From Nostoc punctiforme NIES-2108 (GTDB taxonomy: Bacteria; Cyanobacteriota; Cyanobacteriia; Cyanobacteriales; Nostocaceae), in assembly GCA_003326195.1 (NCBI GenBank), contig LXQE01000107.1, positions 84,031 to 122,344 of the forward strand: a stretch of DNA of 38,314 nucleotides, read 5' to 3'. The first letter of the stretch is position 1; the number at the start of each line of letters is the position of its first letter. Below, in pieces: positions 31,043 to 38,314 of this stretch. The notes beneath the pieces were generated by a model. The model had not been told where the DNA came from. It searched no databases and was given only the letters and a program-made list of their open reading frames with translations. A program made the translations under genes and the position numbers.

Positions 31043-33403
31043 ATGGCAAATCGTTCACGCAAGCTGACGCCAAAAGCCTCTAAACCAAATCAACCTCGTG
31101 CTGGTGCGATGAAACACGTCGCTAAAAAACCCCAGAAAAAGCTAAAACGAGGAAGTTGGTTGTCGTCAATACTAGCGATCGCAATTCTCTTAAGTAGTGC
31201 TAGTCTATTTATGGCTTTTGCCTGGATTAGTGTTCTCTTCATCTTCAATCCAGACGAGGTAAGCTGGCTAAATAAAATTTTACCTGCATGGGCACAAATC
31301 CCCCTTGGTAAACACGAACGCCCCCAAACTCTCAAACAAATTCAACTCGATTTAAGTAAAAAAAACCAAATATTTAGGGAAACTCTGCCTTTACATCAGG
31401 ATGTGAAAAGCTCATTTTTATTACCAGTTTTTCAACAACGTGCTAATTGCCAATTTGATTGTGAAGAACTTGTGGAACTTAGGGTTTACGAGCGCTCAGT
31501 TGAGTTAGAGTTTAAATCTCAGTCAGAAAATTATTACTATCTAGCAACTCAATTACCTATAACTGGCCCAGATGAATCCTTTTTGATTTCTTCTTTGCTT
31601 GATGAAACTTCAGAACCCCAGGATATCAGTATTCCCCTACCTTTAACTGAAGTGCAACGCTTTGAAGGTAAGACACCATCATCAGGAGTTTGGTTTGATT
31701 TGCGCGGTAAACGCCAACAAGGAACTGGTACTATCCGCTACGGTTACGTCGTATACTACAATCCAGAACGCACGAATTTACTACAAATGTTGTCTTGGAT
31801 TAGTCCTAATGGACAATTGCCCAAATGGCAGCAGGTAACTGGTGATGGTACAAAAGAGTTAGTTGTCGATCAAACAGTAGGTTTAGAACCGCACTTACAG
31901 GTTTACCAAGTCAAGCCTTTGAAGCTGTTCCTCAAACCAATTCAATTGGAGGCGATTACCCTCAAATCATCAACTTTCAAGGATTCTGGATACCAGAACG
32001 CCCTGTCAATTGCCCGTAGTGGATTGTGGACACCAGCTTTTGAATGGTTGAAATTCATCAAGAAACAGCGCAAAGGAGTTTTACCAGAAGCTGCGCAAGC
32101 GCAAATGGATGTGATTCGCTTGCATTCTCAACTTACTAAAACCCAAGCCCAGAAAATTTGGGCAAGTCCTAGTCAAGAAGTGCTGGCAGATTTGATTGAT
32201 GGTCGCTGGGAAAAAGCTTTACAGGTGTTTGAAGCGTCGCCACATAATGCCAAAGAAATTGCTACTCTACTTAAAGCTGATAAAAAACGGTTGTGGAATC
32301 GCACAGCGGCGGCGTTGCAGCTAAACCCAAATAGACGAGAGGTGCAAGCTTGGTTCGCGTTGATTTTAGCAGTTCAGCGGGGAGAAAGACATACTAATTC
32401 TTGGTTAAAGGCGCAACCAAAAATTACAAAAGAAAATCTTGCCTATATTCAAGGTTTGTTGGCAAGACTCAATGGTGAGGGTACAAAGTCGCAAATATCC
32501 TCTACTCACCCTAGTCAGATTGTTGGTACGGTGCAACCAATTACTCAAGTTACCAATACCGAATGGCTGCAACCAAATTCCCCGGCAGATTTGAAACTTA
32601 CGGATAACCAAGTTTGGTATCAGGTGGAGGTGAGTGCATTTAATGACGGGAAACGCTGGCTAAATTTCCCCTTTGAGAATTTCAACCCACCGAAAACTGA
32701 CGCCGCCAAATTTTTCTGGAAAACTTTGGGAATCACTTCTGACCCGGAAATCCAGATTGTAGTCTGGTTGCCAAATGGAGAACAAAAAATTAATATAGCC
32801 GCTATCAAAGCGGTGCAACTACAAGGTAAAGTTTTGCGCCTATTAGCTGCTGGCCCAAAAATTCCAGATAATCAAAACGATGTTCTCCAACCCAAGCCTT
32901 TAGCTTTGACAAATGCAGCACTGGAATGGGTGCAACCATCTCCTATTACTCTACGAGAGCTGCATCAACAAAATCCCCAAGGGGTGAAGGTAATGCTATC
33001 GAGTCTGTGGCAATCTTTACAAAAATCTGGTGAAGTTCCATCTGGTGCTATTCCTCGCTTTGAACAGATGCAAGAAAAATTGGGTGATTGGCCCGTTCAA
33101 GTGATTGATTTAACAAATAACGCTCAATCAGAAATAATCCTGACTATCTCACCAGAAGCAATAGCATCCTTGAATCAGCCGACACCTGAAATTCAGGGAG
33201 AAAAATCAGAGCAACGCCGTGACCGGACTATAATTTTGTCTGATGTAAATAAGGTCATTTACACTGATTTTACAGGAAATTACTTACAAAGACTCTCGGC
33301 GATCGCCAAGCTTTCAGGGGTGCAATCCTTAGCTTTACTGGTAGAAAATGCTCATAACTACAGTTTGAGGCGCTGGTCAGAGAAAAATCAGCGCTTTGAA
33401 TAA
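31043..33403 (+). CDS. Large membrane-anchored protein of unknown function, 786 residues
   Basis: I do not recognise a named domain. From ATG 31043 the product has a strongly basic cytoplasmic lead (about 1-45, KHVAKKPQKKLKRG), one membrane helix at about 46-68 (LAIAILLSSASLFMAFAWIS), and a long remainder outside the cytoplasm. This includes a beta-rich part (about 95-300, with CQFDCEE that could form a disulfide), a helical, repeat-like middle at about 315-480 (AFEWLKFIKKQRKGVLPEAA, LQLNPNRREVQAWFALILAV) reminiscent of TPR-type helices, and a beta-rich C-terminus. It looks like a conserved cyanobacterial envelope protein. It stands alone between two repeat-bearing spacers, and no regulation is apparent. 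Confidence 0.78.
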   Translation: MANRSRKLTPKASKPNQPRAGAMKHVAKKPQKKLKRGSWLSSILAIAILLSSASLFMAFAWISVLFIFNPDEVSWLNKILPAWAQIPLGKHERPQTLKQIQLDLSKKNQIFRETLPLHQDVKSSFLLPVFQQRANCQFDCEELVELRVYERSVELEFKSQSENYYYLATQLPITGPDESFLISSLLDETSEPQDISIPLPLTEVQRFEGKTPSSGVWFDLRGKRQQGTGTIRYGYVVYYNPERTNLLQMLSWISPNGQLPKWQQVTGDGTKELVVDQTVGLEPHLQVYQVKPLKLFLKPIQLEAITLKSSTFKDSGYQNALSIARSGLWTPAFEWLKFIKKQRKGVLPEAAQAQMDVIRLHSQLTKTQAQKIWASPSQEVLADLIDGRWEKALQVFEASPHNAKEIATLLKADKKRLWNRTAAALQLNPNRREVQAWFALILAVQRGERHTNSWLKAQPKITKENLAYIQGLLARLNGEGTKSQISSTHPSQIVGTVQPITQVTNTEWLQPNSPADLKLTDNQVWYQVEVSAFNDGKRWLNFPFENFNPPKTDAAKFFWKTLGITSDPEIQIVVWLPNGEQKINIAAIKAVQLQGKVLRLLAAGPKIPDNQNDVLQPKPLALTNAALEWVQPSPITLRELHQQNPQGVKVMLSSLWQSLQKSGEVPSGAIPRFEQMQEKLGDWPVQVIDLTNNAQSEIILTISPEAIASLNQPTPEIQGEKSEQRRDRTIILSDVNKVIYTDFTGNYLQRLSAIAKLSGVQSLALLVENAHNYSLRRWSEKNQRFE

Positions 33404-33420
33404 CGCACCCCTGACTCAAA

Positions 33421-33457
33421 TTTCCCCTTTTCTCAAATTTAGATTAGAGAGGGGAAA
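33421..33457. terminator. Hairpin between convergent genes
   Basis: TTTCCCC (33421-33427) and TCTC (33431-33434) pair with GAGA (33447-33450) and GGGGAAA (33451-33457), leaving a TTT bulge. On the minus strand it ends in AAATTT-rich DNA. It could serve as a terminator for the plus-strand gene and possibly for the small minus-strand gene. Confidence 0.45.
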
Positions 33458-33458
33458 A

Positions 33459-33487
33459 GCGTAGGCGTAGCCCGTCGTAGACATCGC
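33459..33487. repeat. Dispersed repeat core (inverted copy 3) GCGTAGGCGTAGCCC
   Basis: The 15-mer is the exact reverse complement of the copies at 5166-5180 and 9554-9568, and continues as GTCGTAGACATCGCT, a frequent Nostoc repeat string. Confidence 0.7.
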
Positions 33488-33503
33488 TATCTGCAAGACT
33501 GAC

Positions 33504-33698
33504 TTATTCTTCTTTTTGGTTGGTTTCGGCTAGACGTTGGTGCTTCAGATTTTCCAATTGCTGCAACAGAGAGTCTACCTCTGCTTGTAAATGCATCAAT
33601 TTAGCTTGCTGGTCGTCTTGATAATAAGACTTGGTTAACTTACTGACCCAGGCAGTCTGGGACTCGCGATCGGAAACACTAGATAAATAAGTAGGCAT
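33504..33698 (-). CDS. Small coiled-coil protein, 64 residues
   Basis: No family is recognised. After a short N-terminus (MPTYLSSVSDRESQTAWVSK), residues about 22-64 form a likely coiled coil (AKLMHLQAEVDSLLQQLENL) that ends acidic (ETNQKEE). Codon use and length suggest a real cytoplasmic protein that probably dimerises. It is convergent with the 786-residue protein gene and has no other partner nearby. Confidence 0.65.
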   Translation of the reverse strand: MPTYLSSVSDRESQTAWVSKLTKSYYQDDQQAKLMHLQAEVDSLLQQLENLKHQRLAETNQKEE

Positions 33699-34314
33699 CG
33701 CTAATTAAATCCACTATTTAACTCACACCATTAGAAATATTATAATAATGCTCTTTTAAGCTTTATTAAATAATTGTACATTTTCAATCAATTACTCTAA
33801 TGGGTTTTGGGTTCAATCATAAAAGACGGTGATTAGAATGGCTGTGTTCCATTAAAAAAAACACTGACCCAAGTGTGTAAAGCTTCCTTCCACTAGACGC
33901 TACTTAGGAATAGCTAATTTATAGCTTATCAATTATGGTTGTACAAATGATTATCGCCGTTTTTAGGGAATTTACGCAAGAAATTATATGTAGACTATAT
34001 CAAGAATTACGCTAAATTATGAAAAAATGTAGGGCGAAGCACTTACACTTGGTGCAGTCTCTCGTAGAAAGGGAGGTAGAAGACTATCATCAAAAAGGGA
34101 CAGCCTCTTAAGTATTTTCCTATCTTTACTGAAGCGAATAGGGGTGGGAAAATACACTGATACAGTTGACTAAACGAAGGCACTCAAAGCGCCTTTAACC
34201 ACGGATAAATCATCATTTCAGAGAGTTCTGAGGTAAGTCTGTGAATAGGGAATAGAAAAAAAGGATAGATACGTACTGAGTCTTGTTCAAAAGTCAAATA
34301 AGAGTTCTATAGAT
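33699..34314. other. Intergenic, no supported gene
   Basis: About 600 bp of mixed composition. GAAGGCACTCAAAGCGCCTTTA at about 34174-34195 forms a weak hairpin (AAGGC/GCCTT). TGTAGGGCGAAGCACTTAC at about 34028 looks like part of a known repeat string. Nothing else can be supported. Confidence 0.45.
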
Positions 34315-34491
34315 TTACAGATGACTTTTCACCTCGTCAGTATCCTCTAAGCTAATTTGTTGAAGCGAAGGTCGCCGTGGCGGTTTATGATAAATTAACG
34401 TTCTAAATAAAATAGCAAGTGAAACGCCTGCACCACAAAAAATAATATTCTTAACAAGATTCTTTGGGATTAGGGAACTCGGAACGGGCAA
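34315..34491 (-). CDS. Possible small membrane protein without a normal start, 58 residues
   Basis: A minus-strand frame reads KNLVKNIIFCGAGVSLAILF then TLIYHKPPRRPSLQQISLED and stops at 34315. It has one clear membrane helix, a basic turn and an acidic tail, which looks protein-like rather than random. There is no ATG. The first possible start is TTG at 34491 within a repeat-like stretch, without a Shine-Dalgarno sequence. It may be a decayed gene whose start was replaced by the repeat, or a gene with an unusual start. Confidence 0.35.
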   Translation of the reverse strand: MPVPSSLIPKNLVKNIIFCGAGVSLAILFRTLIYHKPPRRPSLQQISLEDTDEVKSHL

Positions 34492-34591
34492 CTGGTAAGG
34501 AAAAATCTACTTTCTTCCTCTTTCCCATTTTGCGGTTCTCTATCCCACCCTTTCTAAATATCCAATCCTTACATTAAGAAATTTTAAATCC
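34468..34591. repeat. STRR-like spacer before the second threonine synthase
   Basis: GGGATTAGGGAACTCGGAAC units at the left and CTTTCCCATTTTGCGGTTCT with ATCCCACCC at the right give fold-back symmetry. The GTG start of the second threonine synthase follows without a visible Shine-Dalgarno sequence. Confidence 0.5.
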
Positions 34592-34592
34592 C

Positions 34593-35684
34593 GTGACTTT
34601 GAGCCTGTCTGTTGCTACATCTCATCGCCAACCCTGGCCCGGACTGATAGAAGCCTATCGCGAATACTTGCCTGTCAGCGAAGAAACACCGATTGTCACT
34701 CTATTGGAGGGCAACACACCTCTAATACCAGCGCCAGCGATCGCAGAACGCATTGGCAGACAAGTACGGGTTTTTGTAAAATACGATGGTCTGAATCCCA
34801 CCGGTAGTTTCAAAGACCGGGGGATGACTATGGCAATTTCCAAGGCCAAGGAAGCGGGGGCAAAAGCAGTAATTTGCGCCAGCACGGGCAACACCTCAGC
34901 CGCCGCCGCCGCTTATGCCAGACGGGGAGGCATGAATGCCTTCGTACTGATTCCCGACGGTTATGTGGCGCTGGGCAAGTTAGCTCAAGCATTATTGTAC
35001 GGCGCAGAAGTATTGGCAATTAAAGGTAATTTTGACCAAGCGCTAGAAATTGTCCGCGAGATGGCTGAAAGCTATCCGATAACTTTGGTGAATTCAGTCA
35101 ATCCCTACAGACTAGAAGGACAAAAAACAGCAGCCTTTGAAGTTGTCGATGCATTGGGTGACGCACCAGACTGGTTGTGTATTCCCGTGGGAAATGCCGG
35201 CAATATCACAGCATATTGGATGGGATTTTGTCAATATCATCAAGCCAGAAAGTGCGATCGCCTACCCAAGATGATGGGATTCCAAGCCGCAGGAGCAGCC
35301 CCCTTAGTACACGGTCAGCCAGTGGCGCATCCCGAAACTCTTGCGACAGCAATTCGTATTGGCAACCCTGCAAGTTGGGAATTAGCGATCGCAGCCCAAA
35401 CCGCAAGTCAAGGAAATTTCCACGCTGTTACCGATGCCGAAATTCTCGATGCTTATCGACTTTTAGCAGCATCAGAAGGTATCTTCTGCGAACCTGCTAG
35501 CGCCGCTTCTGTAGCCGGGTTGTTGCAGGTGAAAGACCAAGTTCCCACAGGGGCGACAGTAGTTTGTGTACTCACAGGCAATGGTCTAAAAGACCCAGAT
35601 ACAGCCATCAAACACAATCACAGTCAATTTCAACAAGGTATAGCGGCAGAACTGGGCGCAGTAGCCAAGGCAATGGGATTTTAG
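34593..35684 (+). CDS. Second threonine synthase (short form without zinc ribbon)
   Basis: The 363-residue protein is a fold-type II PLP enzyme of the threonine synthase group: [37 protein letters not shown] with the PLP lysine at 74, [20 protein letters not shown] at about 96-115, [15 protein letters not shown] as a phosphate loop, and [10 protein letters not shown] near the end. It lacks the N-terminal zinc ribbon of the thrC product at 26330 and is distant from it in sequence. It may be the main threonine synthase, or a paralogue with another substrate. The start is GTG 34593. No hom or thrB gene adjoins it. STRR sequences follow. Confidence 0.9.
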   Translation: MTLSLSVATSHRQPWPGLIEAYREYLPVSEETPIVTLLEGNTPLIPAPAIAERIGRQVRVFVKYDGLNPTGSFKDRGMTMAISKAKEAGAKAVICASTGNTSAAAAAYARRGGMNAFVLIPDGYVALGKLAQALLYGAEVLAIKGNFDQALEIVREMAESYPITLVNSVNPYRLEGQKTAAFEVVDALGDAPDWLCIPVGNAGNITAYWMGFCQYHQARKCDRLPKMMGFQAAGAAPLVHGQPVAHPETLATAIRIGNPASWELAIAAQTASQGNFHAVTDAEILDAYRLLAASEGIFCEPASAASVAGLLQVKDQVPTGATVVCVLTGNGLKDPDTAIKHNHSQFQQGIAAELGAVAKAMGF

Positions 35685-35689
35685 GGCAT

Positions 35690-35830
35690 TGGAATTAGGG
35701 GACAGGTGAGAGGTTATAGGGAATAATCTGTACCCTATTTCCTTCTTCACTTGCACCAGTGAATACCACAATACCCGTCTTTCCTCTTCTATACCCTGTA
35801 ACCTATACCCTATTCCCCCTTTTTCCCTAC
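35690..35830. repeat. STRR with fold-back symmetry
   Basis: GGTTATAGGGAATA units at the left face ATACCCTGTAACCTATACCC and TATTCCCCC at the right. The right end runs into the 3' end of the minus-strand coiled-coil gene. Confidence 0.65.
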
Positions 35831-36271
35831 CCCTGCTCGTTCGTGTGCCAAGCTATCAATAGCATCACCCAAGGCAGTAGTCAGGTTATTGCGAGTTTGG
35901 GCGTGATTGTCCTGCTCAGTTTTCAAAGCTTGCAGAAGGCGATCGCGTTCTTTAATTGCGGCGATAAGTTTAGCTTGCAAGTCTTCCACAGATTTTAGCT
36001 GTTCTATTTCTTGTTGAATTGCTACTGGTGTCCCAGCAGCCAGTGTGTCTACTTCAAGACCTTGGAGTTTATGCAGTTCTGCCTTGAGAGAGGCGATCGT
36101 CTGTTGGGAAAGTTGGGCATCTGTGCGGCGTTGTTCTGCTTCTGTATTGTAAAGCTGGCGCCATTTTTGGGCACTCTCCCAAGCCGTATCGCGCTCGTGT
36201 TGCAACTGTGCCATCTGCTCTTTGATTACCTGGATTTCTGTCAACCACTGTTGTGTTAAATCTTGATTCAT
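35810..36271 (-). CDS. Coiled-coil hypothetical protein, 153 residues
   Basis: Nearly the whole protein is predicted coiled coil: residues about 10-70 (QVIKEQMAQLQHERDTAWES, QQTIASLKAELHKLQ) and 85-145 (IQQEIEQLKSVEDLQAKLIA, AIKERDRLLQALKTEQDN). No catalytic motif, membrane segment or export signal is seen. Its last residues (GVGKKGE) are encoded inside a repeat, so the true C-terminus may vary between strains. It is probably a cytoplasmic structural or scaffold protein of unknown role. Confidence 0.7.
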   Translation of the reverse strand: MNQDLTQQWLTEIQVIKEQMAQLQHERDTAWESAQKWRQLYNTEAEQRRTDAQLSQQTIASLKAELHKLQGLEVDTLAAGTPVAIQQEIEQLKSVEDLQAKLIAAIKERDRLLQALKTEQDNHAQTRNNLTTALGDAIDSLAHERAGVGKKGE

Positions 36272-36403
36272 AGATTAATAGTCATTAGTTAGGAACTCTC
36301 CCTCACTTCGCACTCGGTATTCTTGCGGTAGAAAGATAGATGCGATCGCTACGCAAAATTTAGCACAGTAGTTAATAAACCCAACCAGTTTTAACTCTAA
36401 ATT

Positions 36404-37315
36404 ATGCCAAAGCCTCGTTTTTTTCGCTTCTTTCGCCACCTCAATTGGCGCACGATTAAAAAAACTTTTTCCAGAACAATCGAAAGGCGACTTTTGGGAC
36501 TCGCCTCGGAAATCGCCTATAATGCAATGCTATCGCTGTTTCCAGCAATTCTTGCTATCCTCACAGCCATTGGCTTATTGGCAGAATCTTTACAGAACAC
36601 CTTTAAGCAACTGGCGGCACAACTAAGTCAAGTCCTACCTGAACAAGCCCTGGATCTGATTCGTGATTTTGCTACCACAGAAATTACCAACTCCAAAAAC
36701 AGTGGTTTATTTTCTCTAAGCTTTGTATTAGCAATTTGGACTGCTTCTGGGGCGGTGAGTACGGCAATGACAGCCCTCGATCAAATCCATCAAATTCCTT
36801 CAGAAGACATCCGCCCCTTTTGGAAAGCCAAGCTTGTCTCTCTAGGATTAACAGTCGGTACTATGTTGCTTTTAGTATTGGCTTCTTTCTCAGTGTTTAC
36901 TAGCGACTGGCTTTTAGGAATAGTAGTGCGCGAAAATAGTTCTTTGATCTTTTTGTTGGATCTTTGGCTACTGTTACGCTGGCCTTTAGCTTTAAGTATT
37001 GTCGCTGTCGCCTTTGGCTTTGTCTATCGCTATGGCCCAAGCAAGTGGAACTCAGGCACGCCAATGATGCCTGGAGCAATTTTAGCAGCTGTTTTTTGGG
37101 CAATGTTGTCTGCCCTATTTCGGCTATATGTGGCGAATTTTGGCAATTATAATAAAGTATATGGTGCTGTAGGAGCTGTGATAGTTTTAATGCTCTGGCT
37201 GTCAATGAGTGCTGCTGTTCTGTTAATCGGCGATCAGTTGAACGTGACTGTCGGCGAAGATATGCGCTTAAAAGCCCAGTTAAAAGCCCAGCCGCAATCG
37301 CAAGTCAAATATTAA
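36404..37315 (+). CDS. YihY/BrkB family inner-membrane protein
   Basis: The 303-residue protein fits the YihY/BrkB family (once misnamed RNase BN). A basic cytoplasmic lead (RFFRHLNWRTIKKTFSRTIE) is followed by about six membrane helices, with the family patterns ASEIAYNAMLSLFPAILAIL, LWTASGAV-like IWTASGAVSTAMTALDQIH, the FVYRYGPS segment and W..G..L....W before the last helices (YNKVYGAVGAVIVLMLWLSM). The transport or other role of the family is not settled. The ATG is preceded by AT-rich DNA without a clear ribosome-binding site. A DUF4112 gene follows at 87 bp on the same strand and may be co-transcribed. Confidence 0.9.
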   Translation: MPKPRFFRFFRHLNWRTIKKTFSRTIERRLLGLASEIAYNAMLSLFPAILAILTAIGLLAESLQNTFKQLAAQLSQVLPEQALDLIRDFATTEITNSKNSGLFSLSFVLAIWTASGAVSTAMTALDQIHQIPSEDIRPFWKAKLVSLGLTVGTMLLLVLASFSVFTSDWLLGIVVRENSSLIFLLDLWLLLRWPLALSIVAVAFGFVYRYGPSKWNSGTPMMPGAILAAVFWAMLSALFRLYVANFGNYNKVYGAVGAVIVLMLWLSMSAAVLLIGDQLNVTVGEDMRLKAQLKAQPQSQVKY

Positions 37316-37402
37316 TTCGTAAATCCCTGAGAAAATGATTGCAAAAGCTCAGTAGGGGAGTAAAATATCTAACGATTCAATACAAAGTTAGCGATCGCCT
37401 CC

Positions 37403-37909
37403 ATGCCTGATTCTCCTCCTCGATTTTCGATGATTGAACCTGATGCCAAAGCACCCACCTTAAAGCGCCTGCGTCAGTTAAGTCGGTTGCTGGATAATGT
37501 TATTACCATTCCTGGTACAAAGATTGGTTTTGGTTTAGATCCAATTTTAGGACTCATACCGATTGGTGGTGATTTTTTGGGAATAATGTTTTCTAGCTAC
37601 ATCATTTTAGAAGCAGCACGGCTAGGCGTATCTAGAGCCACTCTAGGTAAAATGGTTTTGAACGTAATCATTGATGGCTTGGTAGGCGCTGTCCCAGTTT
37701 TGGGAGACTTTTTTGATTTTGCCTGGAGAGCTAATACTAATAATATCAAGCTCTTGGAAGAATACTTAAAGTTTCCCAGCGAGCAAAAGAGTGCAGACAG
37801 ATGGTTTATCTTTGCCGTTTTGGTTGGATTGTTGCTAATCTCCATTGTCTTAGTAGCATTGCCTGTGATCCTAATTAGAATCCTGTGGAACGCCGTAACT
37901 GGCGGTTAA
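37403..37909 (+). CDS. DUF4112 family membrane protein
   Basis: The 168-residue protein matches DUF4112: RLRQLSRLLDNVITIPGTKI and GFGLDPILGLIPIGGDFLGI, with a second GLVGAVPVLGDFFDFAWRAN, the two Pro/Gly/Asp-rich loops typical of the family. A C-terminal membrane helix lies at about 132-160 (FAVLVGLLLISIVLVALPVI). The function is unknown. The ATG at 37403 follows a HIP1 site. The spacing (87 bp after BrkB, 19 bp before the hydrolase) suggests an operon with the following gene. Confidence 0.85.
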   Translation: MPDSPPRFSMIEPDAKAPTLKRLRQLSRLLDNVITIPGTKIGFGLDPILGLIPIGGDFLGIMFSSYIILEAARLGVSRATLGKMVLNVIIDGLVGAVPVLGDFFDFAWRANTNNIKLLEEYLKFPSEQKSADRWFIFAVLVGLLLISIVLVALPVILIRILWNAVTGG

Positions 37910-37928
37910 ATTGTTTATTAATAAAAGA

Positions 37929-38314
37929 ATGAAAGATTGGTGGCAAGCTACTTTTCCCAAAGGTCGGCAAAGTCTAATTATTACTGATGCTAAAGGGTAT
38001 CCTGTACAAATTGCTTATGGCGAAAGAGGTAGAGGTAAACCGCTAATTTTATTACATGGTATGGGGAGTTGGAGCTACAATTGGCGCCACAGTGTAGCAG
38101 CACTATCTAAATATTACCGAGTAATTTGTTTTGATGCCAAAGGTTTTGGTTTTTCAGAAAAACCATTATCTCGTAAAGAACACAACGGTCATCAAGTTAT
38201 TGAGTTTCAAAGAATTATTCAGGCATTATGTGATGAACCCGCAGTAATTGTGGCAGAATCTCTGGGGGGATTAGTTGCCCTTGCTCTTGCTCAAGAAAAT
38301 CCGCAGTTAATCGG
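37929..38314 (+). CDS. Alpha/beta hydrolase (N-terminal part, runs off the window)
   Basis: The first 128 residues are visible. The oxyanion-loop motif LILLHGMGSW, the strand VICFDAKGFGFSEKP and the nucleophile elbow VAESLGGLVAL are those of the alpha/beta hydrolase fold, with Ser in A-E-S-L-G instead of the usual G-H-S-x-G. The catalytic acid and histidine lie beyond the edge. The substrate is unknown. The ATG lies 19 bp after the DUF4112 stop with AAAAG before it, suggesting co-transcription. Confidence 0.85.
   Translation, partial: MKDWWQATFPKGRQSLIITDAKGYPVQIAYGERGRGKPLILLHGMGSWSYNWRHSVAALSKYYRVICFDAKGFGFSEKPLSRKEHNGHQVIEFQRIIQALCDEPAVIVAESLGGLVALALAQENPQLI

Noticed and set aside
1..38314. 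tRNA genes, rRNA or CRISPR arrays
   Set aside because: No T-arm GGTTCRA with matching acceptor stem, no rRNA core motifs and no regularly spaced 25-40-bp repeats were found; the tandem repeats present are 7-9-bp STRR units.

Overview
The window looks like chromosome of a filamentous, heterocyst-type cyanobacterium (Nostoc/Anabaena/Calothrix group). Reasons: GCGATCGC (HIP1) octamers recur throughout; many gene borders carry short heptamer-like tandem repeats and dispersed palindromic repeats of the kind known from Nostocales; and the gene set includes cyanobacterial markers such as the ferredoxin-thioredoxin reductase variable subunit, an SLH-domain porin, DUF1350 and several cyanobacterium-type proteins of unknown function. 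No tRNA, rRNA or CRISPR array was seen.

Layout. 1-4.7 kb: end of purA, rplY (bL25) with its terminator, an APH-like/P-loop kinase fusion, two membrane proteins (one a YdcF/DUF218 protein), a small conserved-looking protein and ftrV. 4.7-9.6 kb: a gene-poor stretch with IS debris (ISAs1-type), a perfect 20-bp hairpin, a secreted thioredoxin-fold-like protein, a 1.1-kb gap and a PAS-Crp transcription factor. 9.6-12.3 kb: glpK, preceded by several repeats and followed by a tiny coupled ORF, then argC. 12.4-25.5 kb, all on the minus strand: a DUF1350 protein and a five-gene cluster of large exported proteins. Four of these are DUF11 or DUF11-like. The fifth is a 1298-residue outer-membrane barrel protein whose start overlaps the preceding DUF11/SdrD-B-like gene by 4 bp. 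26.3-28.1 kb: a zinc-ribbon threonine synthase followed by a CysO-like sulfur-carrier protein and a good terminator. 28.1-29.1 kb: an IS66 remnant and a compact small-peptide cassette. 29.1-38.3 kb: an SLH/OprB-type iron porin, a large unknown membrane-anchored protein, two coiled-coil proteins, a second threonine synthase, a BrkB/YihY membrane protein, a DUF4112 protein and the start of an alpha/beta hydrolase.

Two regions stand out. The DUF11/barrel cluster reads as a dedicated cell-surface assembly: every member has an export signal, the proteins carry Ig-like/DUF11 domains and acidic calcium-loop-like motifs, and the barrel would supply the outer-membrane anchor or export site. The cassette at about 28.8-29.0 kb has a 24-residue hydrophobic ORF with a perfect AGGAGG that is partly held in a hairpin, an intrinsic terminator overlapping its stop codon, and a possible opposing promoter. 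That is the layout expected of a type I toxin or small membrane-peptide gene. Both functional readings are inference from sequence.
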